In this document: positions 8,705 to 18,157 of the stretch, piece by piece
Layout: every line of letters starts with the position of its first letter
How positions within the stretch are numbered: position 1 is the stretch's first letter
Assembly: GCA_963831385.1 (NCBI GenBank)
Contig: CAWHPW010000011.1
Location: 124,001 to 188,000 of the forward strand
Source: JACVRX01 sp963831385
GTDB taxonomy: Bacteria > Actinomycetota > Actinomycetes > Jiangellales > Jiangellaceae
Length of the DNA stretch: 64,000 nucleotides
Direction: 5' to 3'
The notes under the pieces: model-generated
What the model saw: only the letters and a program-made list of their open reading frames with translations
What the model was told of the DNA's origin: nothing
The model's database searches: none
Translations under genes and position numbers: made by a program

Positions 8705-9826
8705 GTGCTGGTCGGCATTCCCTCCGAGGTAAAAAACCACGAATACCGCGTTGCCATCACCCCCGCGGGAGTTCACGAGCTCAGCCGGCACGGGCATGAC
8801 GTTGCGGTGCAGCGCGGCGCCGGGTTGGGGTCGTCGATCACCGACGACGAGTTCACCTTGGCCGGTGCTCGCATCCTGGAAACGGCCGATGACGTGTGGG
8901 CCGAGGCAGACCTCGTTCTCAAGGTCAAGGAACCGGTTGCCGAGGAGTTCCACCGGATGCGGCGCGGACAGGTGCTCTTCACGTATCTGCACCTAGCCGC
9001 CTCGCGCGAGTGCACGCAGGCGCTGCTGGACTCGGGAATCACCGCTATCGCGTACGAGACCGTGCAGCTGCCGGATCTGTCGCTGCCCCTGTTGGCGCCG
9101 ATGAGCGAGGTGGCGGGCCGGATGGCCACCCAGGTCGGCGCCCACGTCCTCGAGCGCGCGCAGGGGGGCCGTGGCGTGCTGATGGGGGGCGTTCCCGGAG
9201 TCAAGGCCGCCAAGGCCGTCGTCATCGGCGCGGGCGTGTCCGGGATGAATGCTGCGGAGATCGCCCTCGGCATGCAGGCCGATGTGTGGATCCTCGACAA
9301 GAACGTGGCCCGGCTGCGAGAGGTCGACCGGGTGTACCGAGGCCACGCCCAGACCATTACGTCGAATCTGTACGAGGTCGAGAAGGCCGTCCTGGATGCC
9401 GACCTCGTGATCGGCGCGGTGCTGGTTCCAGGGGCGAAGGCGCCCACACTGGTGTCGAACGACCTGGTCTCACGGATGCGCTCTGGCAGTGTGCTCGTGG
9501 ACATCGCCATCGATCAGGGCGGGTGTTTCGAGGACTCGCGTCCGACGACACACGACAATCCGACGTACCGGGTGCACAACTCGATCTTCTACTGCGTCGC
9601 CAACATGCCCGGTGCGGTGCCGCACACATCGACCTACGCCTTGACTAACGTGACGCTGCCTTACGCCGTCGAGTTGGCGAACCATGGCTGGCGTGCGGCG
9701 TTGGCGGCCGATCCAGCTCTCGCACTCGGCCTCAACACCCACGACGGCCGGATCACCTACGGCCCGGTCGCCGAGGCGCACGCCATGGAGCCCGTCGACC
9801 TCACCGAGGTCCTGGCCGACGGGTGA
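8705..9826 (+). CDS. ald: Alanine dehydrogenase
   Basis: A 373-residue NAD-dependent L-alanine dehydrogenase (alanine to pyruvate and ammonia, reversible), matching the length of Mycobacterium Ald. The start VGIPSEVKNHEYRVAITPAG is the family signature. Conserved residues include the catalytic Lys in KVKEP and the His in YLHLAA. The Rossmann motif is GAGVSGMNAAE, and MPGAVPHTSTYALTN is near the C-terminus. The GTG at 8705 is preferred over one 12 codons upstream because conservation begins there, with AGAAAGG about 11 bases before it. It overlaps xerD by four bases. Confidence 0.95.
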   Translation: MLVGIPSEVKNHEYRVAITPAGVHELSRHGHDVAVQRGAGLGSSITDDEFTLAGARILETADDVWAEADLVLKVKEPVAEEFHRMRRGQVLFTYLHLAASRECTQALLDSGITAIAYETVQLPDLSLPLLAPMSEVAGRMATQVGAHVLERAQGGRGVLMGGVPGVKAAKAVVIGAGVSGMNAAEIALGMQADVWILDKNVARLREVDRVYRGHAQTITSNLYEVEKAVLDADLVIGAVLVPGAKAPTLVSNDLVSRMRSGSVLVDIAIDQGGCFEDSRPTTHDNPTYRVHNSIFYCVANMPGAVPHTSTYALTNVTLPYAVELANHGWRAALAADPALALGLNTHDGRITYGPVAEAHAMEPVDLTEVLADG

Positions 9827-10755
9827 GCGAGAACCGGTTCGAGCAAGCCGTCCGGGGATACCTCGACCATCTCGCCGTCGAACGCGGCCTCGCGACCAAC
9901 ACGCTCGCCTCGTATCGCCGGGATCTGCGCCGCTACGTTGACTTCCTGGCCGGCCGGGACGTGCACGATCCGGACGAGATCGCCGAGCAGCACGTCAGCG
10001 CGTTCCTGCGCAGCCTCCGCGAGGGCGACGCCGAGCACCCGGCGTTGGGTCCAAGTTCGGCGGCTCGGACGGTCGTCGCGGTGCGGGGTCTGCATCGCTT
10101 TCTTCATCGGGAGGGGCTGGCCTCCAGCGATCCGGCAGTGGCGGTCCGTCCGCCGACTCCGCCGCGGCGCCTGCCGAAGGCGATTCCGCTCGAGCACGTC
10201 GAGAAGCTGCTTGCGGCCGCTGCCGCCGAGGGAACTGCGCTCGCGCTGCGGGACCGGGCGCTTCTCGAGGTCCTCTACGGGACCGGCTCACGGATCTCCG
10301 AAGCCGTCGGCCTGGACCGCGACGACCTCGACCTGCAGGCCGGAACCGTGCTGTTGCGCGGAAAAGGGGGGAAACAGCGAATCGTGCCGGTCGGCAGCTT
10401 TGCGCGCCAGGCGATCGAGGCCTACCTGGTCCGCGCCCGCCCGCAGCTTGCCGCCACCGGCCCAGCCACGGCGGCGTTGTTCCTCAATGCCCGAGGCGGA
10501 CGGCTGTCCCGGCAGAGCGCCTGGACGGTGTTGCGCACGGTTGCGGGTCGGGCCCAGCTCACCGCCCCCATCTCGCCGCACACGCTGCGTCACTCCTTCG
10601 CTACCCACCTGCTGGACGGCGGTGCCGACGTGCGTGTGGTCCAGGAGTTGCTCGGCCACGCCTCCGTGACGACGACCCAGATCTACACCCTGGTCACGGT
10701 CGACCGGTTGCGAGAGGTCTACGCCGCAGCCCATCCGCGGGCTCTCGCCCCATGA
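9823..10755 (+). CDS. xerD: Tyrosine recombinase XerD
   Basis: A 310-residue site-specific recombinase that resolves chromosome dimers at dif together with XerC. The N-terminal SAM-like DNA-binding domain (about 1-110, GYLDHLAVERGLATNTLASY) is followed by the catalytic domain with YGTGSRISEAVGL (first Arg), HTLRHSFATHLLDGGADVRV (HxxR), LGHASVTTTQIYT with the second His and the nucleophilic Tyr. All catalytic residues are present. The GTG start overlaps the ald stop. Its position before parA and scpAB agrees with other actinomycetes (Rv1701). Confidence 0.95.
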   Translation: MSENRFEQAVRGYLDHLAVERGLATNTLASYRRDLRRYVDFLAGRDVHDPDEIAEQHVSAFLRSLREGDAEHPALGPSSAARTVVAVRGLHRFLHREGLASSDPAVAVRPPTPPRRLPKAIPLEHVEKLLAAAAAEGTALALRDRALLEVLYGTGSRISEAVGLDRDDLDLQAGTVLLRGKGGKQRIVPVGSFARQAIEAYLVRARPQLAATGPATAALFLNARGGRLSRQSAWTVLRTVAGRAQLTAPISPHTLRHSFATHLLDGGADVRVVQELLGHASVTTTQIYTLVTVDRLREVYAAAHPRALAP

Positions 10756-10843
10756 CGTGGCGCGGCGCCGCCGGAGGTCCACCCGGGCGGGGTAGGCTCG
10801 CGAGCCGACAGAGTACGAACGTCGCGAGGAGCGCTGACAGCTC

Positions 10844-11773
10844 GTGGACACCTCGACACGAGGCGCCCGCAGGGACGTGTTGACCGACGGCCCGGACCCG
10901 TCGGTGGAGACCGACGACGTCGACCTCGGCCCGACGCTGCGGCCCCGCAGAGATTTTCCCGAGCCGCCGCCGGTCGAGCGGCACGGACCTGGCCGGGTCG
11001 TGGCGATGTGCAACCAGAAGGGCGGCGTCGGCAAGACCACGACCACGATCAACCTCGGTGCGGCGCTTGCTGATTACGGCCGACGGGTGCTGCTCGTCGA
11101 CTTCGACCCGCAGGGGGCGTTGTCCGTCGGGCTGGGAGTAGACGCCCACGACCTCGAGTTGTCGGTCTACAACCTGGTGATGGAGCGGGGGATCCGGGCG
11201 GACGACATCCTGCAGAAGACCTCGGTCCGCGGCATGGATCTGCTGCCGAGCAACATCGACCTGTCGGCTGCGGAGATCCAGCTGGTCAGCGAAGTCGCGC
11301 GCGAACACGCCCTGTCTCGCGCATTGCACCCGGTGCTGCCCGACTACGACGTCGTGCTCGTCGATTGCCAGCCGTCGCTAGGCATGCTGACTGTCAACGC
11401 GCTCACTGCGTCCGACGGGGTGATCGTGCCGCTCGAGTGCGAGTACTTCGCCCTGCGTGGGGTGGCCCTGCTCCAGGAGACGATCGAGAAGGTCCGGGAC
11501 CGGCTCAATCCCCGGCTGGAGATCGAGGGACTGCTCGCCACCATGTACGACTCCCGCACCGTGCACGGCCGTGAGGTGCTGACCCGACTAGTCGAGGCAT
11601 TCGGTGACAAGGTCTTCCACACGGTCGTCTCACGCACGGTCCGATTCCCGGAGACGACCGTCGCCGGACAGCCGATAACCAGTTTCGCTCCGGAGTCGCC
11701 TGGCGCCGTCGCCTATCGCCAACTGGCCAGGGAGGTGCTGGCCCGGTGGCAGGCGGTGCCGTCCAGGCGCTGA
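10844..11773 (+). CDS. parA: ParA-family ATPase (Soj-like)
   Basis: A 309-residue ParA/Soj-type ATPase. After an unstructured acidic N-terminus of about 45 residues comes the deviant Walker A motif CNQKGGVGKTTTTINL, then VLLVDFDPQGAL and VVLVDCQPSLGMLTVNAL. The family orders DNA or protein cargo. This copy sits beside scpA and scpB rather than with parB and corresponds to Rv1708, so it is likely not the chromosomal ParA of oriC. The GTG at 10844 has AGGAG at 10827-10831; starts nearer the Walker motif cannot be excluded. It overlaps scpA by 28 bases. Confidence 0.9.
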   Translation: MDTSTRGARRDVLTDGPDPSVETDDVDLGPTLRPRRDFPEPPPVERHGPGRVVAMCNQKGGVGKTTTTINLGAALADYGRRVLLVDFDPQGALSVGLGVDAHDLELSVYNLVMERGIRADDILQKTSVRGMDLLPSNIDLSAAEIQLVSEVAREHALSRALHPVLPDYDVVLVDCQPSLGMLTVNALTASDGVIVPLECEYFALRGVALLQETIEKVRDRLNPRLEIEGLLATMYDSRTVHGREVLTRLVEAFGDKVFHTVVSRTVRFPETTVAGQPITSFAPESPGAVAYRQLAREVLARWQAVPSRR

Positions 11774-12558
11774 TCGGGGAGCCCGCGGCGGCACCGTCCA
11801 CGCTGACGGAACGGTTCGAGGTCCATCTGGCCAACTTCGAGGGTCCGTTCGACCTGCTGCTGAGTCTGATCGCCAAGCACAAGCTCGACGTCACCGAGGT
11901 GGCGCTGTCACAGGTCACTGACGAGTTCATCGGGTACATCAAGGCCGCGGAGCTTGATTCCGGCGGCGAGTGGGATCTCGACCAGACCAGCGAGTTTCTC
12001 GTTGTCGCGGCCACGTTGCTCGACCTCAAGACAGCTCGCCTGTTGCCCAGCGCCGAGGTGGAAGACGAAGAGGACTTGGCGCTGCTCGAGGCTCGAGATC
12101 TGCTGTTCGCCCGGTTGATGCAATACCGGGCATACAAGGAAGTGGCGTCGGTGTTCGCCGCGCGAATGCGGGACGAGTCGCTGCGTTTTCCCCGCGCGGT
12201 CGGACTCGAGGAACCGTTCGCCGCGCTACTACCGGAGGTCGTCGTCGCGCTCGGGCCGGCAGAACTCGCCGTTCTCGCAGCCCGAGCGCTCGAGCCCAAG
12301 CCGGTGCCGACGGTGGCAACCGCACACCTGCACTCCGCGCAGATCAGTGTGTCCGAGCAGGCCGCATTGCTGGCCGATCGGCTGCAGCGGGCGCGCACCG
12401 CGACGTTCCGGGCGCTGACCGCTGACTGCGCCACGGTGGCACACGTCGTCGCCCGTTTCCTGGCGCTGCTCGACCTCTACCGCGAGCGAATCGTCACGTT
12501 CGAGCAGGTCAGCCCGCTCGGTGATCTCACTGTTCGCTGGGCAGGTGGCGACGGGTGA
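11746..12558 (+). CDS. scpA: Segregation and condensation protein A
   Basis: A 270-residue kleisin subunit of the SMC-ScpAB condensin. The N-terminal signature (FEVHLANFEGPFDLLLSLI) binds the SMC neck, and KHKLDVTEVALSQVTDEFI follows; the C-terminal winged-helix part is present. The GTG at 11746 lies inside the parA end; no later start precedes the conserved segment. The stop overlaps the scpB start (GTGA), so the two are probably translated together. Confidence 0.94.
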   Translation: MAGGAVQALIGEPAAAPSTLTERFEVHLANFEGPFDLLLSLIAKHKLDVTEVALSQVTDEFIGYIKAAELDSGGEWDLDQTSEFLVVAATLLDLKTARLLPSAEVEDEEDLALLEARDLLFARLMQYRAYKEVASVFAARMRDESLRFPRAVGLEEPFAALLPEVVVALGPAELAVLAARALEPKPVPTVATAHLHSAQISVSEQAALLADRLQRARTATFRALTADCATVAHVVARFLALLDLYRERIVTFEQVSPLGDLTVRWAGGDG

Positions 12559-13103
12559 GCGCAGGTGAGCCGACGCTGTCGGCGGCCATCGAGGCTGTGC
12601 TACTCGTGGTGGACGAGCCGGTGACCGAGGTGGTGCTGGCCCAGGTGCTGGAGCGCCCCCGGCGCGAGGTCGGGACAACATTGCGTCAGCTACAGGCGGA
12701 GTACACCGAGCAGGGGCGAGGTTTCGACCTGCGGGAGATCGCAGGGGGGTGGCGGCTCTACACCCGAGCCGAGTGCGCACCGGTCGTCGAACGGTTCGTG
12801 CGGGACGGTCAGCAAGCCCGGCTGACCCAGGCGGCGCTGGAAACCTTGGCCGTCGTGGCTTACCGGCAGCCGGTGAGCAGGTCGAGGGTGTCGGCCGTCC
12901 GCGGGGTCAATTGTGACGGGGTCATGCGAACGCTGACCACCCGCGGCCTCGTGGAGGAGGCGGGGGTCGACGTCGGCAGCGGCGCCACCCTGTATCGAAC
13001 GACGTCCTATTTTCTCGAGCGCCTCGGGATGGCGTCGGTGTCTGAGCTGCCGCCGCTGGCCCCGTTCCTACCGGAGGTCGGAGACGTCGACGGTGCCGGC
13101 TGA
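12555..13103 (+). CDS. scpB: Segregation and condensation protein B
   Basis: A 182-residue ScpB built of two winged-helix domains. Characteristic stretches are AIEAVLLVVDEPVTEVVLAQ near the start, LREIAGGWRLYTR, and the highly conserved LTQAALETLAVVAYRQPVSR with VRGVNCDGVMRTLTTRGLV. ScpB dimers stabilise ScpA on SMC. It overlaps scpA by four bases and rluB by eleven, placing it in the same operon. Confidence 0.95.
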   Translation: MSAGEPTLSAAIEAVLLVVDEPVTEVVLAQVLERPRREVGTTLRQLQAEYTEQGRGFDLREIAGGWRLYTRAECAPVVERFVRDGQQARLTQAALETLAVVAYRQPVSRSRVSAVRGVNCDGVMRTLTTRGLVEEAGVDVGSGATLYRTTSYFLERLGMASVSELPPLAPFLPEVGDVDGAG

Positions 13104-13830
13104 GGCCGGCGTCAGGCTGCAAAAAGCGCTCGCTGCGGCCGGAGTCGGCAGCCGCCGTGCCTGCGAAGAGCTCATCGCTGCCGGCCGAGTCGAAGTCGAC
13201 GGTGTCCGGGTCCGCGAGATGGGAACACGGGTCGATCCGAGCACCGCCGTCATCAAGGTCGACGGCCTGCGGATCACGACCTCGGAGTCTGGTCTGATCC
13301 ATCTCGCCCTCAACAAACCTCGCGGCGTCGTCAGCACGATGAGCGATCCGCAGGGTCGACCGAACCTGGGGGACTTCGTCAAGGGGCGGCGCGCGCGGCT
13401 CTTTCACGTCGGGCGGCTGGACGCCGACACCGAAGGGCTGATCTTGCTGACAAATGACGGTGACCTCGCCCATCGGCTGACCCACCCCAGTTACGGCGTG
13501 CGAAAGACGTACGTTGCCGAAGTGGCCGGTCCACTCGCCCGGGACGTCGGCAAGAGGTTGCGATCTGGCGTCGATCTCGACGACGGGCTGGTCTCGGTCG
13601 ACAGCTTCCGCGTCGTGGGGCGCAGCGGCGGGAGAGTCATGATCGAGATCGTGCTGCACGAAGGGAGAAAACACGTCGTTCGCCGCTTGCTCGACGCTGT
13701 GGGAAACCCGGTCGAACGGCTGGTGCGGACGGACATCGGGCCGGTGTCGCTCGCAGAGCTGGCTCCGGGCCGGACCCGCTCGTTGACGTCGGACGAGATC
13801 GGGCGGCTCTATCGCGAGGTAGGGCTCTAA
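13093..13830 (+). CDS. rluB: Pseudouridine synthase RluB/RsuA family
   Basis: A 245-residue rRNA pseudouridine synthase. An S4 RNA-binding domain covers about residues 5-65 (VRLQKALAAAGVGSRRACEE). The catalytic domain carries HVGRLDADTEGLILLTNDGD with the active-site Asp, followed by KTYVAEV and EGRKHVVRRLLDAVG. RluB modifies 23S rRNA and RsuA 16S rRNA; position next to scpB (as Rv1711) favours the RluB type. The GTG start lies inside the scpB end. The stop overlaps aroH (TAATG). Confidence 0.93.
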   Translation: MPAEAGVRLQKALAAAGVGSRRACEELIAAGRVEVDGVRVREMGTRVDPSTAVIKVDGLRITTSESGLIHLALNKPRGVVSTMSDPQGRPNLGDFVKGRRARLFHVGRLDADTEGLILLTNDGDLAHRLTHPSYGVRKTYVAEVAGPLARDVGKRLRSGVDLDDGLVSVDSFRVVGRSGGRVMIEIVLHEGRKHVVRRLLDAVGNPVERLVRTDIGPVSLAELAPGRTRSLTSDEIGRLYREVGL

Positions 13831-14231
13831 TGGCGCTACGGGCAATTCGCGGGGCGACCCAGCTCGAGGTCGATGAACGTGAGCATCTTCTGGAGCGGGT
13901 CACCGAGTTGGTGCAGCGTGTGCTGCAGAGCAACCAGCTGACACCAGACGATTTGATCAGCATCGTGTTCACTGCGACTCAGGACCTGAATTCTGAGTTT
14001 CCTGCCTACGCAGCCCGCTCGATGGGGATCGACGACGTTCCGTTTCTGTGCGCCCAAGAGCTCGACATCGTCGGCGCCATGCCCAGGGTCGTGCGCCTGC
14101 TCGCTCTGGTCGAGACCGTACTGCCGCGCGATCAGGTCAAGCACGTGTACCTGCACGGGGCGCGCAATCTGCGAACCGACCTGCGTCGGGACGAGACCCC
14201 GACGGTTGCGGCTGTCAAGGATCGACGGTGA
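13830..14231 (+). CDS. aroH: Chorismate mutase, AroH type
   Basis: A 133-residue AroH-fold chorismate mutase converting chorismate to prephenate. Recognisable are LRAIRGATQLEVDER at the start, SIVFTATQDLNSEFPA, VPFLCAQELDIVGAMPRVVR and KHVYLHGARNLRTDL. These hold the Arg and Glu residues that bind substrate in the trimer. Length is normal for Bacillus-type AroH. It is translationally coupled to rluB (TAATG) and to the next gene for prephenate use (GTGA). Confidence 0.93.
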   Translation: MALRAIRGATQLEVDEREHLLERVTELVQRVLQSNQLTPDDLISIVFTATQDLNSEFPAYAARSMGIDDVPFLCAQELDIVGAMPRVVRLLALVETVLPRDQVKHVYLHGARNLRTDLRRDETPTVAAVKDRR

Positions 14232-15331
14232 ACGGCGAGTCTCTCGCCGGCGGTGTGCTGGTCGTCGGCACCGGCCTGCTCGGCACCTCCGTCGGACTTG
14301 CCCTGCGGCGCGCCGGCGTCGAGGTCCAGCTGACCGACCAGGACGCCGATGCCGTCGCGGAGGCAGCCAAGCTCGGCGCGGGCCGTCCCTTCGAGCCGGG
14401 CTCGCCGGTTGCATTGGCCATCGTCGCGGTACCTCCGGCGGCGACGGGGGCGACGGTCGCGACGGTGCTCGACGATCGCCAGGCGGAGTACGCGACGGAC
14501 GTGGCGAGTGTCAAGCTGGCACCGACCGAACAGGTCCGCGCGCTAGCGGCCGAGCCTGGTCGGTTCGTCGGGGGGCACCCGATGGCCGGCCGGGAGGTAT
14601 CCGGGCCTGGGGCCGCGCAGGTGGACCTGTTCGAAGGCCGGCCGTGGGTGCTGTGCCCGGACGAGGAGACCGACCCGCAGGCAGTCACCCGGGCCCTCGA
14701 AGTGGCGCGGCTGGCCGGAGCTGTGCCCGTCACCATGTCCGCGGCGGACCACGATGCGGCGGTCGCGCTCGTGTCGCATGCGCCGCACCTGGTCGCCGCG
14801 CTGGTGGCCGGTCGGCTGGCGACGGCGCCTGATCACGAGGTCCGGCTGGCCGGTGCAGGCGTCGGGGATGTCACCCGCGTCGCCGCCGCTGACCCCACGC
14901 TGTGGACGGACATTCTGGCAGCTAACGCGGCAGCAGTCGCGGGCGTCCTGCGCGGGCTCCGGACCGATCTCGATCGGGCCCTGCAGGCACTCGATGACGA
15001 GTCGCCAGCGCTACGTCGGAACGAGCTGTCGGGTTTGTTGGAGAGCGGGGTGGCCGGGCGAGCGCGGCTGCCCGGAAAGCACGGCGCTCCCGCGATGTCC
15101 TACGCGACGGTTGCTGTCGTCGTCGACGACCGACCCGGGCAGCTCGCGGCGCTGTTCGCCGATGCCGGACGGGCGGGCGTCAACGTCGAGGACGTCCGGA
15201 TCGAGCACCGTCCGGGCCAGCCCGTCGGTGTCGTCGAGCTCGACGTCGGTGTCGGGGCCGAGACGGTGCTTGCCGCGGCGCTGCGGACAGCGGGATGGAG
15301 CGTGCAGGGCTTCCCATTACCCTCGTCCTGA
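14228..15331 (+). CDS. tyrA: Prephenate dehydrogenase with C-terminal ACT domain
   Basis: A 367-residue enzyme of tyrosine synthesis, oxidising prephenate to 4-hydroxyphenylpyruvate. The NAD-binding domain starts with VLVVGTGLLGTSVGLALRRA. The motif GGHPMAGREVSGPGAA carries the catalytic His, and a helical dimer domain follows. Residues from about 295 form an ACT domain (VVVDDRPGQLAALFADAGRA) that probably senses tyrosine. The GTG at 14228 overlaps the aroH stop and fixes the start, although the frame is open another 60 codons upstream. The aroH-tyrA pair makes a two-step branch. Confidence 0.92.
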   Translation: MNGESLAGGVLVVGTGLLGTSVGLALRRAGVEVQLTDQDADAVAEAAKLGAGRPFEPGSPVALAIVAVPPAATGATVATVLDDRQAEYATDVASVKLAPTEQVRALAAEPGRFVGGHPMAGREVSGPGAAQVDLFEGRPWVLCPDEETDPQAVTRALEVARLAGAVPVTMSAADHDAAVALVSHAPHLVAALVAGRLATAPDHEVRLAGAGVGDVTRVAAADPTLWTDILAANAAAVAGVLRGLRTDLDRALQALDDESPALRRNELSGLLESGVAGRARLPGKHGAPAMSYATVAVVVDDRPGQLAALFADAGRAGVNVEDVRIEHRPGQPVGVVELDVGVGAETVLAAALRTAGWSVQGFPLPSS

Positions 15332-15348
15332 TCCAGCAGAGGAGTGCC

Positions 15349-16038
15349 GTGTCGTCGCCGTCATCCCTGGTCGTCGCCATCGACGGCCCGTCCGGCTCCG
15401 GAAAGTCCACGGTCGCCCGACGGGTGGCCGAGGCGCTCGGCCTGCGGTATCTGGACACGGGCGCGATGTACCGGGCGCTGACCTGGTGGCTCCTCGAGCA
15501 GGGGGTCGATCTCGCCGACCACGCTGGAGTCATCGCGCTGGCTCGCGAGTTCCCGCTGCGGATGGGCACCGATCCCAGCCATCCAACGGTGCATGTCGGC
15601 GATGTCGATGTCGGGTCGGCCATTCGAGAGACCCGCATATCGTCGGTGGTGAGCGAGGTCGCGAGGAACCTCGGGGTACGTGCTGAGCTCGTCCGCCGCC
15701 AGCGCGCCGAGGTCGAACAGGGTGGTGTCGTGGTCGAAGGACGGGACATCACCACAGTGGTGGCGCCGGATGCGCAGGTTCGAGTCTTGCTGACTGCGCG
15801 CGAGGACGTCCGGCTCGCCCGGCGCGCCCGAGATGTCCACGGCGCTGACCATGCCGATGCAGTGGCAGCCACCCGCGACCAGGTGCTGCGCCGTGACGAA
15901 GACGACTCGACCGTCGCTCGTTTCGTCGAGGCGGCCGAAGGCGTCGACGTCGTCGACTCGTCGCACCACAGCATCGACCAGACCGTCGCCGCCGTCTTGG
16001 AGCTGGTCCTTCGCCGAGCGGGGGTGGCTCCCGCTTGA
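15349..16038 (+). CDS. cmk: Cytidylate kinase
   Basis: A 229-residue (d)CMP kinase. The P-loop is VAIDGPSGSGKSTVARRVAE, followed by LDTGAMYRALTWW and GRDITTVVAPDAQVRVLLTA (CMP-binding and lid regions). It phosphorylates CMP and dCMP with ATP. The GTG at 15349 with AGAGGAG just upstream is preferred to an upstream GTG that would overlap tyrA. The stop overlaps plsC (TTGA). Gene order cmk-plsC-der is common in actinobacteria (Rv1712-Rv1713 lacks plsC). Confidence 0.94.
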   Translation: MSSPSSLVVAIDGPSGSGKSTVARRVAEALGLRYLDTGAMYRALTWWLLEQGVDLADHAGVIALAREFPLRMGTDPSHPTVHVGDVDVGSAIRETRISSVVSEVARNLGVRAELVRRQRAEVEQGGVVVEGRDITTVVAPDAQVRVLLTAREDVRLARRARDVHGADHADAVAATRDQVLRRDEDDSTVARFVEAAEGVDVVDSSHHSIDQTVAAVLELVLRRAGVAPA

Positions 16039-16709
16039 GCGCCCACCCGCCTACCGGTGTCGGAGCCACGACCGGGTGGCGAATCGCCTGGGTCGTGATG
16101 CGAACCGGCTGGTCGGTCCGTGTGCACGATGCGCATCTAGTGCCAGCGCACGGGCCGGTCATCCTCGCCCCGAACCACACCGGGTTCCTCGATCCTCCGC
16201 TGCTCATGGGCACGTCGCCACGGCCGATCCACTGTCTGGCGAAGCGGGAAATCTTCCGCGGTCCGCTCGGATGGTTCCTCCGTGGCATCGGACAGATTCC
16301 GCTCGACCGTTCGGGTACCGATCGCACGGCGTTGACCAGCGCGCTCGCCGTGCTCTCGGCAGGGCGCGTGCTGGTGGTCTATCCGGAGGGCACGCGCGGG
16401 TCAGGCGACTTCGCCGACATGCGGCGGGGACTCGCGTGGCTCGCCGTCCGCTCGGGTGCACCCGTCGTTCCCGTGGTCGCGTCTGGCGTGGGCTCTCGCG
16501 GGACAACGCTGAGCGCGCTGCCGCCGGTGCGGTCCCGGTTGGATGTCGTGTTCGGGTCAGCGGTCGACCTGCCGGTGGTGAGCGTGCGCTCGCACGCCGC
16601 GGTACAGGAGGCGAACCGGCTGCTGCACGCCGCGCTGACCGCTCACTACTCCGCGGTCGCTGCCCGGTTCGGCGGCAACGTCGCGGCCAGCCCGGCGGGA
16701 GAGGAATAG
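16035..16709 (+). CDS. plsC: 1-acyl-sn-glycerol-3-phosphate acyltransferase (PlsC family)
   Basis: A 224-residue membrane-associated acyltransferase for phosphatidic acid synthesis. Motif I is APNHTGFLDPPLL (NHx4D), motif II is in GQIPLDRSGTD, motif III is YPEGTRG and motif IV APVVPV. It starts with a rare TTG at 16035 that overlaps the cmk stop, and no better start exists. It probably acylates lysophosphatidate; other glycerolipid acceptors are possible. Confidence 0.9.
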   Translation: MSAHPPTGVGATTGWRIAWVVMRTGWSVRVHDAHLVPAHGPVILAPNHTGFLDPPLLMGTSPRPIHCLAKREIFRGPLGWFLRGIGQIPLDRSGTDRTALTSALAVLSAGRVLVVYPEGTRGSGDFADMRRGLAWLAVRSGAPVVPVVASGVGSRGTTLSALPPVRSRLDVVFGSAVDLPVVSVRSHAAVQEANRLLHAALTAHYSAVAARFGGNVAASPAGEE

Positions 16710-16710
16710 C

Positions 16711-18117
16711 GTGGTGAGCGACGAGGCACCGCCGGCCGGCCCGCACGCGGAGCTGCTGGCCGACGACGATGCGTTCGTCGACTCCGACGAGACGGGGCCG
16801 CTCCCCGTGGTCGCGATCGTCGGGCGCCCGAACGTGGGCAAGTCCACGCTCGTCAACCGGATCCTCGGCCGACGGGAAGCGGTCGTCGAAGACGTTCCCG
16901 GCGTCACCCGTGACCGCGTCGCCTACGACGCCGCCTGGTCTGGCCGAAGATTCACTCTCGTCGACACGGGTGGCTGGGATCCTGACGCCGAGGGGATGGC
17001 GGCTCGGATCACCGCACAGGCGGAGATCGCCGCAGCGGCAGCGGACGTGGTGGTGTTCGTCGTCGATGCGACTGTCGGCGCCACAGACGCGGACGAGGCC
17101 GTCGTGCGGGTCCTGCGTCGGGCGGGAAAACCGGTCGTACTCGCGGCGAACAAGGTCGACAGCGGTTCAGCAGAGGCCGATGCCGCGGCCTTGTGGAATC
17201 TGGGTCTTGGAGAACCGCGAGCCGTCTCCGCGTTGCACGGCCGGGGGAGCGGTGACCTGCTCGACGCCGTCCTGGCGGCCCTTCCCGAGGCGCCGGTCGA
17301 GGCGTTCGACTCAGCCGAGGACGGGCCGCGACGGGTCGCGCTGCTCGGCAAACCCAATGTCGGCAAGTCCAGCCTGCTCAACCGGCTGGCTGGCGCAGAC
17401 CGGGTGCTCGTCGACCCGGTCGCTGGCACGACCGTCGACCCCGTCGACGAGCTGGTGTCTCTCGGCGGACGCACCTGGCGGTTCGTCGACACCGCGGGCA
17501 TCCGCCGCCGGGTCGCAGAGGCCTCGGGTGCGGAGTACTTCGCCTCTCTCCGCACAGCGGCCGCACTCGACCGATGTGAAGTGGCCGTGGTGTTGATCGA
17601 CGCCAGCGAGCCGCTGTCGGAACAGGACCTGCGAATCGTGTCGATGGTCGTCGACGCGGGCCGGGCACTGGTGCTCGCGTTCAACAAGTGGGACCTCCTC
17701 GACGAAGACCGGCGACTGATCCTCGAACGAGAAATCGATCGACAGCTGGCACGAGTCGCCTGGTCGCCGCGAGTCAACGTCTCGGCTCGCACCGGCCGCC
17801 ACGCCGAGCGGTTGGTGCCGGCCATCGACTCCGCGCTAGCCGGCTGGGAGACCCGAGTTCCGACCGGGCGGTTGAACTCGTTTCTCGGCCAGCTGGTCGC
17901 GGGACACCCGCACCCGCTGCGTGGCGGTCGACAACCCCGCATCATGTTCGCCACCCAGGCCGGCACGCGTCCACCTCGGTTCGTCTTGTTCACGACCGGC
18001 TTCCTGGAGCCGTCGTACCGCCGCTTCCTCGAACGTCGCCTGCGCGAGGAGTTCGGTTTCGCCGGCACCCCGATCGAGCTGTCCATGCGGATCCGTGAGA
18101 AGCGCCGCCGGGGTTGA
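16711..18117 (+). CDS. der: Ribosome biogenesis GTPase Der
   Basis: A 468-residue protein with two tandem Ras-like GTPase domains and a C-terminal KH-like domain, the hallmark of Der/EngA. G1 motifs are GRPNVGKSTLVN (domain 1) and GKPNVGKSSLLN (domain 2), with DTGGW and DTAGI as G3 and NKVD and NKWD as G4. It assists 50S subunit assembly. Two adjacent GTG codons (16711 and 16714) could start it. It closes the long co-directional block that runs from ald or xerD. Confidence 0.96.
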   Translation: MVSDEAPPAGPHAELLADDDAFVDSDETGPLPVVAIVGRPNVGKSTLVNRILGRREAVVEDVPGVTRDRVAYDAAWSGRRFTLVDTGGWDPDAEGMAARITAQAEIAAAAADVVVFVVDATVGATDADEAVVRVLRRAGKPVVLAANKVDSGSAEADAAALWNLGLGEPRAVSALHGRGSGDLLDAVLAALPEAPVEAFDSAEDGPRRVALLGKPNVGKSSLLNRLAGADRVLVDPVAGTTVDPVDELVSLGGRTWRFVDTAGIRRRVAEASGAEYFASLRTAAALDRCEVAVVLIDASEPLSEQDLRIVSMVVDAGRALVLAFNKWDLLDEDRRLILEREIDRQLARVAWSPRVNVSARTGRHAERLVPAIDSALAGWETRVPTGRLNSFLGQLVAGHPHPLRGGRQPRIMFATQAGTRPPRFVLFTTGFLEPSYRRFLERRLREEFGFAGTPIELSMRIREKRRRG

Positions 18118-18157
18118 GCCCGCCCCCACCGGAATGACCACGTTCACCACCTGAGCC